From the NCBI GenBank assembly GCA_958439195.1, contig OY288157.1, forward strand, positions 124,001-188,000: DNA of 64,000 nucleotides. The letters run 5' to 3'. The notes beneath the pieces are model-generated. The model saw only the letters and a list, made by a program, of their open reading frames with translations, was not told where the DNA came from and did no database searches. The stretch's first letter is position 1. Each line of letters starts with the position of its first letter. Shown in pieces: positions 28,938 to 37,714 of this stretch. Source of the stretch: an uncultured Paracoccaceae bacterium. Lineage in GTDB: Bacteria; Pseudomonadota; Alphaproteobacteria; Rhodobacterales; Rhodobacteraceae. A program made the position numbers and the translations under genes.

Positions 28938-29624
28938 ATGATCGACGGGGAAATGCGAAAGCTGACATCGGCGCTGATCGTCGAGGACCATCCGCTGTTT
29001 TGCGACGCGCTGTCGATGACGTTGCGCGCCGTGGCAGGGATCGAGACGGTAGAGACGGCGGACCGGCTGGAAACCGCGTTGACGCGGCTTGACCTGTCGC
29101 CGGTGCCGGACGTGATCGTGCTGGATCTGAACCTGCCGGATGTGAACGGATTGGACGGGTTGATCCGGCTGCGGGCGACGGTGGGGGATGTGCCGGTTGT
29201 GGTGGTCAGTTCGCTGGCTGACAACCGGGTGATCGGTGCGGCACTGCGCGCGGGTGCGGTGGGTTTCGTTCCGAAACATGCGCGGCGCGAAGTGTTCAAG
29301 GCGGCGTTTGACGCCATCCGCGCGGGCGAGGGTTATGTGCCGGACGGGTTTGTGCCGCAGGCTGACCCCAACGCCCCGGCCAGCCAGCAGGAAGAGGCGA
29401 TTGCGCGGCTGTCCCTGTTGACGCGGCAGCAGGCGAAGATCTTGCAATTGATCTGCGAGGGGATGCTGAACAAACAGATCGCCTATGACCTGTCGATCGC
29501 AGAGACCACGGTCAAGGCGCATGTCACAGCGATCATGCGCAAACTGGGGGTGCAAAGCCGGACGCAGGCGGTGTTGATCGCGCGTGAGGCCAGTTTTGAC
29601 CGGCTGATGCCCGAGGCGGGGTGA
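28938..29624 (+). CDS. NarL/LuxR-family response regulator
   Basis: A 228-aa two-component regulator. The receiver domain holds the acidic pair in ALIVEDHP and the phospho-acceptor Asp63 in VIVLDLNLPD. The C-terminal LuxR-type HTH is LTRQQAKILQLICEGMLNKQ followed by IAYDLSIAETTVKAHV. ATG 28938 has a perfect AGGAGG 8 bp upstream. It is the first gene of a likely operon with the FIST/NosP-like protein and the hybrid kinase, so it is the natural output of that kinase. A similar LuxR-type regulator is linked to NosP-NahK in pseudomonads. Confidence 0.88.
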   Translation: MIDGEMRKLTSALIVEDHPLFCDALSMTLRAVAGIETVETADRLETALTRLDLSPVPDVIVLDLNLPDVNGLDGLIRLRATVGDVPVVVVSSLADNRVIGAALRAGAVGFVPKHARREVFKAAFDAIRAGEGYVPDGFVPQADPNAPASQQEEAIARLSLLTRQQAKILQLICEGMLNKQIAYDLSIAETTVKAHVTAIMRKLGVQSRTQAVLIAREASFDRLMPEAG

Positions 29625-29688
29625 TGAACCTGTGCGGGCTTGCCCGTCGGGGGGTGTGGCACTAGCCTTCGCCTTGGGGGAGATTTCG

Positions 29689-29706
29689 ATGAACCAGCCG
29701 ACATGA
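29689..29706 (+). other. Five-codon mini-ORF overlapping the nosP start
   Basis: ATG AAC CAG CCG ACA TGA starts with a well-spaced ribosome site (GGGGGAGA, 5 bp before) and its stop overlaps the nosP ATG (ATGA). The nosP start itself lacks a Shine-Dalgarno at normal distance. This reads like a translational coupling device, though chance is possible for so short a frame. Confidence 0.4.
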
Positions 29707-30890
29707 ACCGGGCATGGGACGGGATTGCCACGCCGGACGGGGCGTTGGGTGCGCTTGTGCCGCGGGCGTCGGTTTCGGTGGATGCGCCCAACCCGGTTCG
29801 GCGGCTGGAAGAGGCGTTGGGGCCGGGGCCATTTGCTCTGGTTGTGCTGTTCGTGTCGCCGGATGCCGATCTTGATGCGCTGGCGCTGCGGCTGCCGGGG
29901 CGGTTTGGCGGGGCGCCGGTGATCGGGTGTTCCACGGCGGGCGAGATTTCGGGGATTGGCTATACCGAAGGCGAGATTGTCGCCGTGGGCCTGCCGGTGG
30001 CGCATTTTGCCGCCGATGTGCTGCTGGTTCCCGACCTGTCGGTGTTGGAGCGGGATGCGATGATCGGGCAGTTGATCCGGTCGCGGCAAGGGCTGGCTGA
30101 GCAGGCGCCGGGTTGGGAGGGCGAGTTTGCCTTTCTGATGGTGGACGGATTGTCGGTGCGCGAGGATGAACTGACGGCGGCGTTGGCGTCCGGGCTTGGG
30201 CCGGTGCCGCTGTTTGGGGGGTCGGCGGGGGATGGGACGCGGTTCCGTGCGACCTATGTGTTGCATGAAGGGCTGGCCTTGCAGAATGCCGCCGTGCTGG
30301 CCTTGATCCGCACGGATTGCCGGGTGAAGGTGTTCAGTCTGGATCACCTGCTGCCGACCGAGGCACGGATGGTGGTGACCGAGGCCGATCCCGCACGCCG
30401 GATCGTGCGGCAGATCAACGCCGAACCCGCCGCACAGGAATATGCGCGGCTGTTGGGGAAAGATCCGGCCCAACTAACAACGTTCACCTTTGCCGGGCAT
30501 CCGGTCGTGGTGCGGATCGGCGGCAAGCATCATGTCCGCGCCATCCGCGAGGTGGGCGAAGGCGGCGATCTGGTGTTCTTTTCCGCCATTGATGAAGGCG
30601 TGGTCCTTACGCTGGCCCAACCGCAGGACATGGTCGCGCATCTGGAGACGGAAATGGGCAAACTGGCGGCGCAGGGCCGCCCGGAGGCGATACTGGCCTG
30701 TGATTGCATCCTGCGGCGGATGGAGGCGCTGGAAAAGCAAAAGACCGGGGCGGTGTCGGCCATCCTGCGCGCCAATGGGGTGGTCGGCTTTTCCACCTAT
30801 GGAGAGCAGTTGAATTCCATGCATGTGAACCAGACCATGACCGGGGTGGCGATCTATCCGCCCGAAGGGGGTGGATCATCGAGACGCTGA
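29703..30890 (+). CDS. nosP: FIST-domain sensor, NosP-like nitric oxide sensing protein
   Basis: A 395-aa cytosolic protein with a FIST_N domain (about residues 35-230, with APVIGCSTAGEISGIGYTEG and LFGGSAGDGTRF) and a FIST_C domain (about 240-375, ending GVVGFSTYGEQ). FIST proteins next to a PAS hybrid kinase are the NosP group; in Pseudomonas and other genera these bind haem and NO and control the adjacent kinase. The co-encoded kinase and regulator here support that role. Whether this protein binds haem cannot be judged reliably from sequence. The ATG at 29703 is coupled to a mini-ORF. The frame is open upstream but without a better start. Confidence 0.78.
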   Translation: MNRAWDGIATPDGALGALVPRASVSVDAPNPVRRLEEALGPGPFALVVLFVSPDADLDALALRLPGRFGGAPVIGCSTAGEISGIGYTEGEIVAVGLPVAHFAADVLLVPDLSVLERDAMIGQLIRSRQGLAEQAPGWEGEFAFLMVDGLSVREDELTAALASGLGPVPLFGGSAGDGTRFRATYVLHEGLALQNAAVLALIRTDCRVKVFSLDHLLPTEARMVVTEADPARRIVRQINAEPAAQEYARLLGKDPAQLTTFTFAGHPVVVRIGGKHHVRAIREVGEGGDLVFFSAIDEGVVLTLAQPQDMVAHLETEMGKLAAQGRPEAILACDCILRRMEALEKQKTGAVSAILRANGVVGFSTYGEQLNSMHVNQTMTGVAIYPPEGGGSSRR

Positions 30891-33106
30891 TCAACACGCT
30901 GATCAATCCGGCCGACACGCCCGAGCGGCAGACCGAAAAACTGCTGACCATCGCGCAGGTTTTGATGCGCCGGGTGGAGCAGATCACCGATGACAGCGGC
31001 GCGGCCTATGCCCAGTTTCAGCGGGCGGCGATGCTGGAGGATCAGGTGCGGGAACGCACCCGCGATCTGGAACGTGCGCTGGACCTGCTGAATGACAGCA
31101 ATGCCCGGCTGGCCGAGGCGAACCGCGCGACCGAGGCGGCGCGGCAGAACCTGGCCAATGCGATCGAGACGATTCAGGAAGGGTTTGCCCTGTTCGACGC
31201 GCAGGATGTGCTGGTGATGTGCAATTCCCGTTTTGGGATGCACATGCTGGACCTGCGCGACCATCTGCGCCCCGGCCTGCGGTTTGGCGACTACATCGAC
31301 CGGGTCAGCCGGTCACGGTTTCTGGAACTGCCCCCCGGAGAGACGGCCGAAGATTGGGCCATCGCGCGACGCAAGCGGCATCAGGACCGGCATGTCATAT
31401 TCAACGTCCGCATGGTGTGGGACCGCTGGGTGCAGGTCAGCGAACATCGCACGGTGGATGGCGGGACGGTGATCCTGCAAACCGATGTGACCGAAATCAT
31501 CCGTCTGGAACGGCTTGAACGGGGCAAGCTGCTGGATGATCAGGCCCGCGTGATCCGGGCCACGCTGGACCATATCAGCCAGGGGGTCTGCATCTTTGAT
31601 GCCGAGGCGCGGCTGGTGGGGTGGAATCAGCGGTTGGGTCAGTTGCTGGTCATCCCGATGGCGCGGTTCCGCATGGGGGTAAGTTTCGATGCGATCCTTG
31701 ATCGGTATCGCCCCGATCTGGTCTTTGGCGAAGGCATGACAGAGGCCCGGCTGGGCGATTGGGTGGCGGGCAAGGGCGACAGGGGGGCGATAAGGTTTGA
31801 ACTGCGGCGCGGGCCGGACATGATCATGGATGTTTTCGCGCAGGCGATGCCGGATGGCGGGTTCGTGATGTCGGTGACCGATGTCACCGCCGAACGCGCG
31901 GCAATCGAGGCGTTGAGCCGCGCCAATGAAACGCTGGAGGCGCGGGTGATGGACCGGACGCTGGAGTTGGAGGATGCACTGGCCCATGCCGAACGCGCCA
32001 ATGCCAGCCGGTCCCGGTTTGTGGCGGCGGCGAGCCATGATCTGCTGCAACCCCTGTCGGCGGCCAAGCTGTTCATCAGTTCGGTGGGGGATGAGGATGT
32101 GCCCCCCGGCGCGCGGGCCGCGCTGGACAAGGCGCAGAATGCGCTTTTGTCGGTTGAGGGGATTCTGGGCGATCTGCTGGATATATCCAAGCTGGAAAGC
32201 GGGCGGGTGGCGGTGTCGGTGGGGCCGGTGCGGTTGGACCGGCTTCTGGCGCAATTGAACGATGAATTCGGGGCGATTGCGGCAGCCAAGGGGTTGCGCC
32301 TGCGGGTGGTGCCATCGCGGCTGACGGTCACGTCGGACCCGGCCTATCTGCGGCGGATCTTGCAGAACCTGATCGGCAATGCGATCCGCTATACGGACCG
32401 GGGGCGCGTTCTGGTGGGGGTGCGGCGGCGGGGCGGGATGTGCCGGATCGAGGTGCGCGATACCGGACCTGGCATCCCCGAGGATGAACAGGACAACATT
32501 TTCAAGGAATTCCACCGCCTGAACGCCCGCGCCTCGGCGTCCGAGGGGATGGGGCTTGGGTTGGCCATCGTCGAACGGGCCTGCGCGCTTTTGGGGCATC
32601 CTCTGGGCCTGACATCGCAGATCGGGGTGGGGACGTGCTTTATGGTGCAGGTGCCGCTGTCGGATGCGGTGGCCAGTTCTGTGGATGTGCAACGTCCGTC
32701 GCCCGCGCCACGGCCTGCGGCCCGTCCTTCGATGGAAAACCGGATCGTGTTTCTGGTGGAAAACGATGGCGATCTGCGGCGGGCGATGGGATTGTTGTTG
32801 GAGAAATGGGGGGTCAGCGTGCTGGATGCCGCAAGTGGCGAAGAGGCGCTGGCCTTGATCGACGAGTTGGGCATCCTGCCCGACTGCTTTATCGTGGATC
32901 ACAATCTGGGCGATGGCATGGATGGCCTGCGCTTTCTGGCCGTGATGCGGGAACGGCACGGGGATGTGGCCGCGCGGATCATGACGGCGGACCGCCGGGG
33001 AGAGGTGCGCGCTGCTTGCGCCGAGGCGGGCATCGGGGTGATGATGAAACCGTTAGAGCCACGTGCGCTGGAGGCCTTTGTCGCCGGTTTGCCTGCGGCG
33101 GGGTAG
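30887..33106 (+). CDS. nahK: Hybrid PAS sensor histidine kinase (NahK-like)
   Basis: A roughly 739-aa cytosolic kinase without membrane segments. Order: an N-terminal coiled coil (VRERTRDLERALDLLNDSNA), two PAS domains (about residues 85-205 and 220-335), another coiled coil, HisKA with His384 in ASHDLLQPLS, the HATPase domain (NLIGNAIRYTDRG, DTGPGIPEDE, GMGLGLAIV), and a C-terminal receiver with phospho-acceptor Asp671 in IVDHNLGDG. This is the NahK/NosP-associated layout. The start is uncertain: no ATG, GTG or TTG lies in frame between 30704 and 30962, while family-type sequence begins near 30880. I place the start at CTG 30887, which overlaps the nosP stop (CTGA); ATC 30878 or downstream TTG 30962/ATG 30965 are alternatives. 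Confidence 0.85.
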   Translation: MINTLINPADTPERQTEKLLTIAQVLMRRVEQITDDSGAAYAQFQRAAMLEDQVRERTRDLERALDLLNDSNARLAEANRATEAARQNLANAIETIQEGFALFDAQDVLVMCNSRFGMHMLDLRDHLRPGLRFGDYIDRVSRSRFLELPPGETAEDWAIARRKRHQDRHVIFNVRMVWDRWVQVSEHRTVDGGTVILQTDVTEIIRLERLERGKLLDDQARVIRATLDHISQGVCIFDAEARLVGWNQRLGQLLVIPMARFRMGVSFDAILDRYRPDLVFGEGMTEARLGDWVAGKGDRGAIRFELRRGPDMIMDVFAQAMPDGGFVMSVTDVTAERAAIEALSRANETLEARVMDRTLELEDALAHAERANASRSRFVAAASHDLLQPLSAAKLFISSVGDEDVPPGARAALDKAQNALLSVEGILGDLLDISKLESGRVAVSVGPVRLDRLLAQLNDEFGAIAAAKGLRLRVVPSRLTVTSDPAYLRRILQNLIGNAIRYTDRGRVLVGVRRRGGMCRIEVRDTGPGIPEDEQDNIFKEFHRLNARASASEGMGLGLAIVERACALLGHPLGLTSQIGVGTCFMVQVPLSDAVASSVDVQRPSPAPRPAARPSMENRIVFLVENDGDLRRAMGLLLEKWGVSVLDAASGEEALALIDELGILPDCFIVDHNLGDGMDGLRFLAVMRERHGDVAARIMTADRRGEVRAACAEAGIGVMMKPLEPRALEAFVAGLPAAG

Positions 33107-33201
33107 GCCCAGCATACGCGGACACGACGGCCACTACGACCAATGTTCCATATCGGGCGGCGCTTGGGCCGCTTACTCTGCACCACAGACGAGGGATGAA
33201 C

Positions 33202-33726
33202 ATGCAACTGAGCGATTTTCGTGACATCAAGGCAGACCCGGCAACGGTTTGGGCAGCCATCCTGAACCCCGATGTTCTGAAGGAATGCGTGCCGGGATGC
33301 GAAAGCATGACGGGCAGCCCGGAAGAAGGGTTCGAGGCGGTTGTGACCCAGAAGGTCGGCCCGGTGAAGGCCACCTTTAAGGGCGCCGTGTCGATCAGCG
33401 ACCGGATCGAAGGCAAAAGCCTGAAGATCAGCGGTGAAGGCAAGGGCGGACCGGCGGGGTTTGCCAAAGGCAGCGCGGCGGTCACGCTGGAACCCAGCGA
33501 GGCGGGCACGCGGTTGACCTATGAGGTGGATGCCAATGTCGGCGGCAAGATCGCCCAGTTGGGCAGCCGGATCATCGACGGTTTTGCCAAGAAGATGGCG
33601 GATGAATTCTTCACCCGCTTTCAGGCCGCCGTCGAAGGCCCGCAGGACGATGAGCCGGAAACCGCAGATACGGATGAAGGCGGCGAGGAAAAGAAAAAGG
33701 GCTGGTTCAAAAAGCTGATTGGCTGA
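33202..33726 (+). CDS. coxG: CoxG-like SRPBCC-fold protein
   Basis: A 174-aa member of the CO dehydrogenase subunit G (COG3427) group. The START/SRPBCC domain fills residues 1-145 (MQLSDFRDIKADPATVWAAI, CVPGCESMTG, GGKIAQLGSRIIDGFAKKMA). The tail is acidic and Lys-rich and ends in EKKKGWFKKLIG, an amphipathic stretch that could attach to membrane; CoxG has been linked to membrane anchoring of CODH. ATG 33202 has GAGG 7 bp upstream; ATG 33196 is too close to it. It heads the cox cluster. Confidence 0.87.
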   Translation: MQLSDFRDIKADPATVWAAILNPDVLKECVPGCESMTGSPEEGFEAVVTQKVGPVKATFKGAVSISDRIEGKSLKISGEGKGGPAGFAKGSAAVTLEPSEAGTRLTYEVDANVGGKIAQLGSRIIDGFAKKMADEFFTRFQAAVEGPQDDEPETADTDEGGEEKKKGWFKKLIG

Positions 33727-33764
33727 ACCGCCGATTACCCAGGGAAATCCAAGGGAGGATAACC

Positions 33765-34250
33765 ATGACGAACGTCACGATGACCGTGAACGGCAAGACC
33801 GTGTCGGCCGAGATTGAGGGGCGGACGCTGCTGTCGGCCTTTTTGCGCGAAGGGCTTGGCCTGACCGGCACCCATGTGGGATGCGACACCAGCCAATGCG
33901 GCGCCTGTGTGGTGCATGTGGATGGCAAGGCGGTGAAATCCTGCACCATGTTCGCCGCCGATGCGGCGGGGGCGTCGGTCAAGACAATTGAGGGGATGAC
34001 GAACCCCGACGGGTCGCTGTCTGTGGTGCAGCAGGCGTTCCAGGATCATCATGGGTTGCAATGCGGGTTCTGCACGCCGGGGATGGTGATGTCTTCCGCC
34101 GCGCTGCTGGCTGAAAACCCCAAGCCGACCGAGGCCGAGATCCGCCACTATCTGGAAGGCAATATCTGCCGTTGCACCGGGTATCACAACATCGTCAAGG
34201 CCGTGCTGGCAGCATCCGGGCAGGATGCCGCCGCGATGGCCGCCGAATAA
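33765..34250 (+). CDS. coxS: Small Fe-S subunit, form II CO dehydrogenase-like
   Basis: A 161-aa protein with two [2Fe-2S] clusters. The plant-type ferredoxin motif GCDTSQCGACVVHVDGKAVKSC is split here as GCDTSQCGAC plus the later Cys, and the helical domain has QCGFCTPGM and ICRCTGY. In xanthine-oxidase-family hydroxylases this subunit passes electrons from the molybdenum site to FAD. It precedes coxL by 24 bp. Confidence 0.93.
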   Translation: MTNVTMTVNGKTVSAEIEGRTLLSAFLREGLGLTGTHVGCDTSQCGACVVHVDGKAVKSCTMFAADAAGASVKTIEGMTNPDGSLSVVQQAFQDHHGLQCGFCTPGMVMSSAALLAENPKPTEAEIRHYLEGNICRCTGYHNIVKAVLAASGQDAAAMAAE

Positions 34251-34274
34251 GCGCGAATTCAGGGAGGAATTCAG

Positions 34275-36653
34275 ATGCCAAAGGATTACGGGATCGGCGC
34301 CAGCACCAAGCGGCGCGAAGATGTGCGCTTTCTGTCGGGGCGCGGGAATTACACGGATGACCTGACGCTGCACGGCCAGACTTTTGCGGTCTTTGTCCGG
34401 TCGAACGTGGCACATGGGCGGATCAAGGCGATCAACACGGCGACGGCGGCCAAGATGCCAGGCGTGCTGGCCATCTTTACCGGCGAGGATTTCAAGGATG
34501 TCGGCGGCAATCCGGCGGGCTGGCTGATCAACAGCCGCGATGGCACACCCATGCGCGAACCCAAGCGGCCCGTGCTGGCGCATGGCAAGGTGCGCCACGT
34601 GGGCGACGCCTATGCCGCCGTAATCGCCGAGACGTATAATCAGGCCAAGGATGCCGCCCAGCAACTGGCCGATGACAGTGACATCGAAGAACTGCCCGCC
34701 ATCATCGACATGAAAAAGGCGGTCGCGGATGCATCGAACCGCGTGCATGACGAAATCCCCGACAACCTGTGTTTCGACTGGGGCTGGATCGAGGATAACC
34801 GCGCGGCGGTGGACGAGGCGTTCAAGACGGCCCCGCATGTGACAACGCTGGAACTGGTCAACAACCGTCTGGTGCCGAATGCGATGGAACCCCGGTCGTC
34901 GATCGGCGAATATTTTCCCGGCACCGGCGATTACAAGCTGACCACCACCAGCCAGAACCCGCACCTGACGCGTCTGCTGGTATCGGCCTTTGTACTTGGC
35001 ATCCCGGAAAACAAGCTGACCGTGGTTGCCCCGGATGTGGGCGGCGGATTCGGGTCGAAGATCTATCATTATGGCGAAGAGGCGCTGGTTCTGGCCGCGT
35101 CGCGCAAGCTGGGCCGTCCGGTGCGTTGGACGGCGGAACGGTCGGAAAGTTTCCTGACCGATGCGCATGGCCGCGACCATGTGACCAAGATCGAAATGGC
35201 CAGCACCAAGGATGGCGAAATTCTTGCGATCCGCACGGAAACGCTTGCCAATGTGGGGGCGTATCTTTCGAACTTCTCGACCGCGACACCGACTTTCCTG
35301 CATGGCACGTTGATGGCCGGTCCCTACAAGGTGCCGCATGTCTATGTGAACGTGAAGACGGTGTTCACCAACACGGCGCCGGTCGATGCCTATCGTGGCG
35401 CGGGCCGCCCCGAGGCGACCTTCAGCATCGAGCGGGTGGTTGACAAGATGTGCCGCGAGCTGGGCCTTGACCCGTTCGAGGTGCGCCGCAAGAACCTGCT
35501 GACACCGGATCAGTTCCCCTACACCACGCCGGTGGGCCTTGTGTATGACACCGGCAACTATCAGGCGACGCTGGACAAGCTGATCGAACTGGCCGACGTG
35601 GCCGGGTTCGACAAGCGCGCTGCGGCGTCAAAGGCCAAGGGCAAGCTGCGCGGCATGGGGCTTTCCACCTGGATCGAGGCCTGCGGCATCGCGCCATCAA
35701 ACCTTGTGGGCGTTCTGGGCAGCCGTGTCGGCCTTTATGACGCGGCGACGGTGCGGGTGAATGCGACCGGCAACATCAGTGTGATGGTCGGCGCACACAG
35801 CCACGGGCAGGGCCATGAAACGGTGTTCGCGCAGATCGTGGCCGAACAGTTGGGCATCCCAGAGGCGTCGGTCGAGATCGTGCATGGCGACACGTCGAAG
35901 ATTCCGTTCGGCATGGGGTCTTATGGGTCGCGCTCGTTGGCCGTCTGCGGCACGGCGATGACCAAGGCGGTGGACAAGATCATCGCCAAGGGCAAGAAGA
36001 TCGCCGCCCATATGCTCGAGGCGAGCGAGGATGACATCGTGTTCAACGATGGCAAGTTCAGCGTGACGGGCACCGACAAGGCGAAAACCTTCGGCGAAAT
36101 CGCCTTCTCGGCTTATGTCCCGCACAACTATCCGCTGGAGACGCTGGAACCGGGGCTGGAGGAGACGGCCTTTTATGACCCCGCCAACTTTACCTATCCG
36201 GCGGGTGCCTATCTGTGCGAGGTGGAGGTTGATCCCGAAACCGGCAAGGTGGATATCGCGGCCTTTACCTGCGCCGATGACTTTGGCCATGTGATGAACC
36301 CGATGATCGTTGAAGGGCAGGTGCATGGCGGCGTGGGGCAGGGGATCGGGCAGGCGCTGCTGGAAAACACCACCTATGATGAAAACGGCCAATTGCTGAC
36401 GGCATCCTATATGGATTACGCCATGCCGCGCGCCGATGATGTGCCGTTCTATACGGTGGATCATTCCTGCGTCACGCCCTGCACCCATAACCCGCTGGGG
36501 GTTAAGGGCTGTGGCGAGGCCGGGGCCATCGGCACGCCGCCTGCGGTGGTGAACGCCGTCATTGACGCCCTGCATCGTGGCGGCATGACCCATGTGGCGC
36601 ATATCGACATGCCAGTCTCGCCAGCGCGGGTCTGGGCGGCAATCAACGGTTGA
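34275..36653 (+). CDS. coxL: Molybdenum hydroxylase large subunit, form II CoxL-like
   Basis: A 792-aa xanthine-oxidase-family molybdoprotein. The active-site loop reads AYRGAGR (residues 372-378), the marker of form II CoxL, instead of the AYxCSFR of genuine CO dehydrogenase form I; so the Cys that carries copper in form I is missing. The catalytic Glu748 is in KGCGEAGAIG, and GGGFGSK and GQGHETV molybdopterin-binding segments are present. Strains having only form II genes have been reported not to oxidise CO, so the true substrate is open. No coxD/E/F maturation genes are in the window. Confidence 0.9.
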   Translation: MPKDYGIGASTKRREDVRFLSGRGNYTDDLTLHGQTFAVFVRSNVAHGRIKAINTATAAKMPGVLAIFTGEDFKDVGGNPAGWLINSRDGTPMREPKRPVLAHGKVRHVGDAYAAVIAETYNQAKDAAQQLADDSDIEELPAIIDMKKAVADASNRVHDEIPDNLCFDWGWIEDNRAAVDEAFKTAPHVTTLELVNNRLVPNAMEPRSSIGEYFPGTGDYKLTTTSQNPHLTRLLVSAFVLGIPENKLTVVAPDVGGGFGSKIYHYGEEALVLAASRKLGRPVRWTAERSESFLTDAHGRDHVTKIEMASTKDGEILAIRTETLANVGAYLSNFSTATPTFLHGTLMAGPYKVPHVYVNVKTVFTNTAPVDAYRGAGRPEATFSIERVVDKMCRELGLDPFEVRRKNLLTPDQFPYTTPVGLVYDTGNYQATLDKLIELADVAGFDKRAAASKAKGKLRGMGLSTWIEACGIAPSNLVGVLGSRVGLYDAATVRVNATGNISVMVGAHSHGQGHETVFAQIVAEQLGIPEASVEIVHGDTSKIPFGMGSYGSRSLAVCGTAMTKAVDKIIAKGKKIAAHMLEASEDDIVFNDGKFSVTGTDKAKTFGEIAFSAYVPHNYPLETLEPGLEETAFYDPANFTYPAGAYLCEVEVDPETGKVDIAAFTCADDFGHVMNPMIVEGQVHGGVGQGIGQALLENTTYDENGQLLTASYMDYAMPRADDVPFYTVDHSCVTPCTHNPLGVKGCGEAGAIGTPPAVVNAVIDALHRGGMTHVAHIDMPVSPARVWAAING

Positions 36654-36666
36654 TGGAGGAACGGAC

Positions 36667-37455
36667 ATGCACAATTTCGATTTCGTAAAGCCCTCTTCCA
36701 TCGCGGACGCGGTCAAGGCTTTGTCGCATGAAGGCGCGCAGGCGCTGTCAGGGGGGCAGACCTTGACCCCCACGATGAAGCAACGCCTCGCCGCACCCAC
36801 GGTTCTGGTCAGCCTGACCGGGATTGCGGAAATGAAGGGCGTCTGCATGGGGGATGATGGCCTGTCGATCGGGGCCGCCACCACCCATGCCACCGTTGCG
36901 GCGGAGGCGGCAAAATCCTACCCGGCGCTGGCGAAACTGGCTGCGGGCATCGGTGATCCGGCGGTGCGCAATCGCGGCACCATCGGTGGCAGTCTGGCCA
37001 ATAACGACCCGGCCGCCTGCTATCCGGCGGCGGTTCTGGCATCAGGGGCAACCGTGATGACAAATCGGCGCAAGATCGCGGCGGATGACTACTTTCAAGG
37101 TATGTTCACGACGGCGCTGGAGGAAGGCGAAATCATCACCGGCGTTACCTTTCCGGTCCCTCAAAAGGCGGCCTATGTAAAGTTCAACCAGCCTGCCAGC
37201 CGCTTTGCCCTGACCGCCGTGTTTGTGGCCAAGTTTGCAGACGGGGTGCGGGTTGCGGTGACAGGGGCGTCCAACAACGGCGTCTTTCGTTGGACCGAGG
37301 CCGAGGCTGCGTTGTCTGGCAACTTTGCTGCCAGCGCGGTGGCCGGCCTGACGGTGGACCCGACCGGCATGATCGGTGATCTTCACGGCACGCCCGCCTA
37401 TCGGGCGAACCTTGTGAAGGTGCTAACCAAGCGTGCGGTCGACGCTGCCGCCTGA
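36667..37455 (+). CDS. coxM: FAD-binding medium subunit, CoxM-like
   Basis: A 262-aa flavoprotein subunit of the molybdenum hydroxylase. FAD-binding motifs are visible: AQALSGGQTLTPTMKQRLA in the N-terminal part and IRNRGTIGGSLANNDPA-type sequence (AVRNRGTIGGSLANND) in the middle, then the CO_deh_flav_C domain. The ATG at 36667 follows TGGAGGAACGGAC and begins the standard HNFDFVKPSSI start. It ends the cox cluster, before a strong terminator. Confidence 0.92.
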   Translation: MHNFDFVKPSSIADAVKALSHEGAQALSGGQTLTPTMKQRLAAPTVLVSLTGIAEMKGVCMGDDGLSIGAATTHATVAAEAAKSYPALAKLAAGIGDPAVRNRGTIGGSLANNDPAACYPAAVLASGATVMTNRRKIAADDYFQGMFTTALEEGEIITGVTFPVPQKAAYVKFNQPASRFALTAVFVAKFADGVRVAVTGASNNGVFRWTEAEAALSGNFAASAVAGLTVDPTGMIGDLHGTPAYRANLVKVLTKRAVDAAA

Positions 37456-37477
37456 CAACGGCGCCGCGGTGCGACAG

Positions 37478-37510
37478 GGGCGGTCTGTGGTATCACAGAC
37501 CGCCCTTTTT
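37478..37510 (+). terminator. Intrinsic terminator after coxM
   Basis: GGGCGGTCTGTG and CACAGACCGCCC form a perfect 12-bp stem with a 4-nt loop (GTAT), followed directly by TTTTT. It lies 22 bp after the coxM stop and is the clearest rho-independent terminator on the plus strand of this window. Confidence 0.92.
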
Positions 37511-37714
37511 CTTGGCGGCTTGCCCCCGCCTTGTGCGCGGCGGTCACGTATCTGTCATGCAGGAGGTCTATGGAAGGTAAGGGCGGATGTGACGAGCCAC
37601 CACAGCTTGAGGGGCTTGCCACGGGTCACCCGCCATATATAGTCAATTCATCGGGGCGGGGCTCCCCGCCCTGCATCGGAAAGATCGCAGGACGAAGGCG
37701 GAGTCTCGAACGGC

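Noticed and set aside
34275..36653. Genuine (form I) aerobic CO dehydrogenase
   Set aside because: The active-site loop is AYRGAGR, not AYxCSFR, so the copper-ligating Cys is missing.
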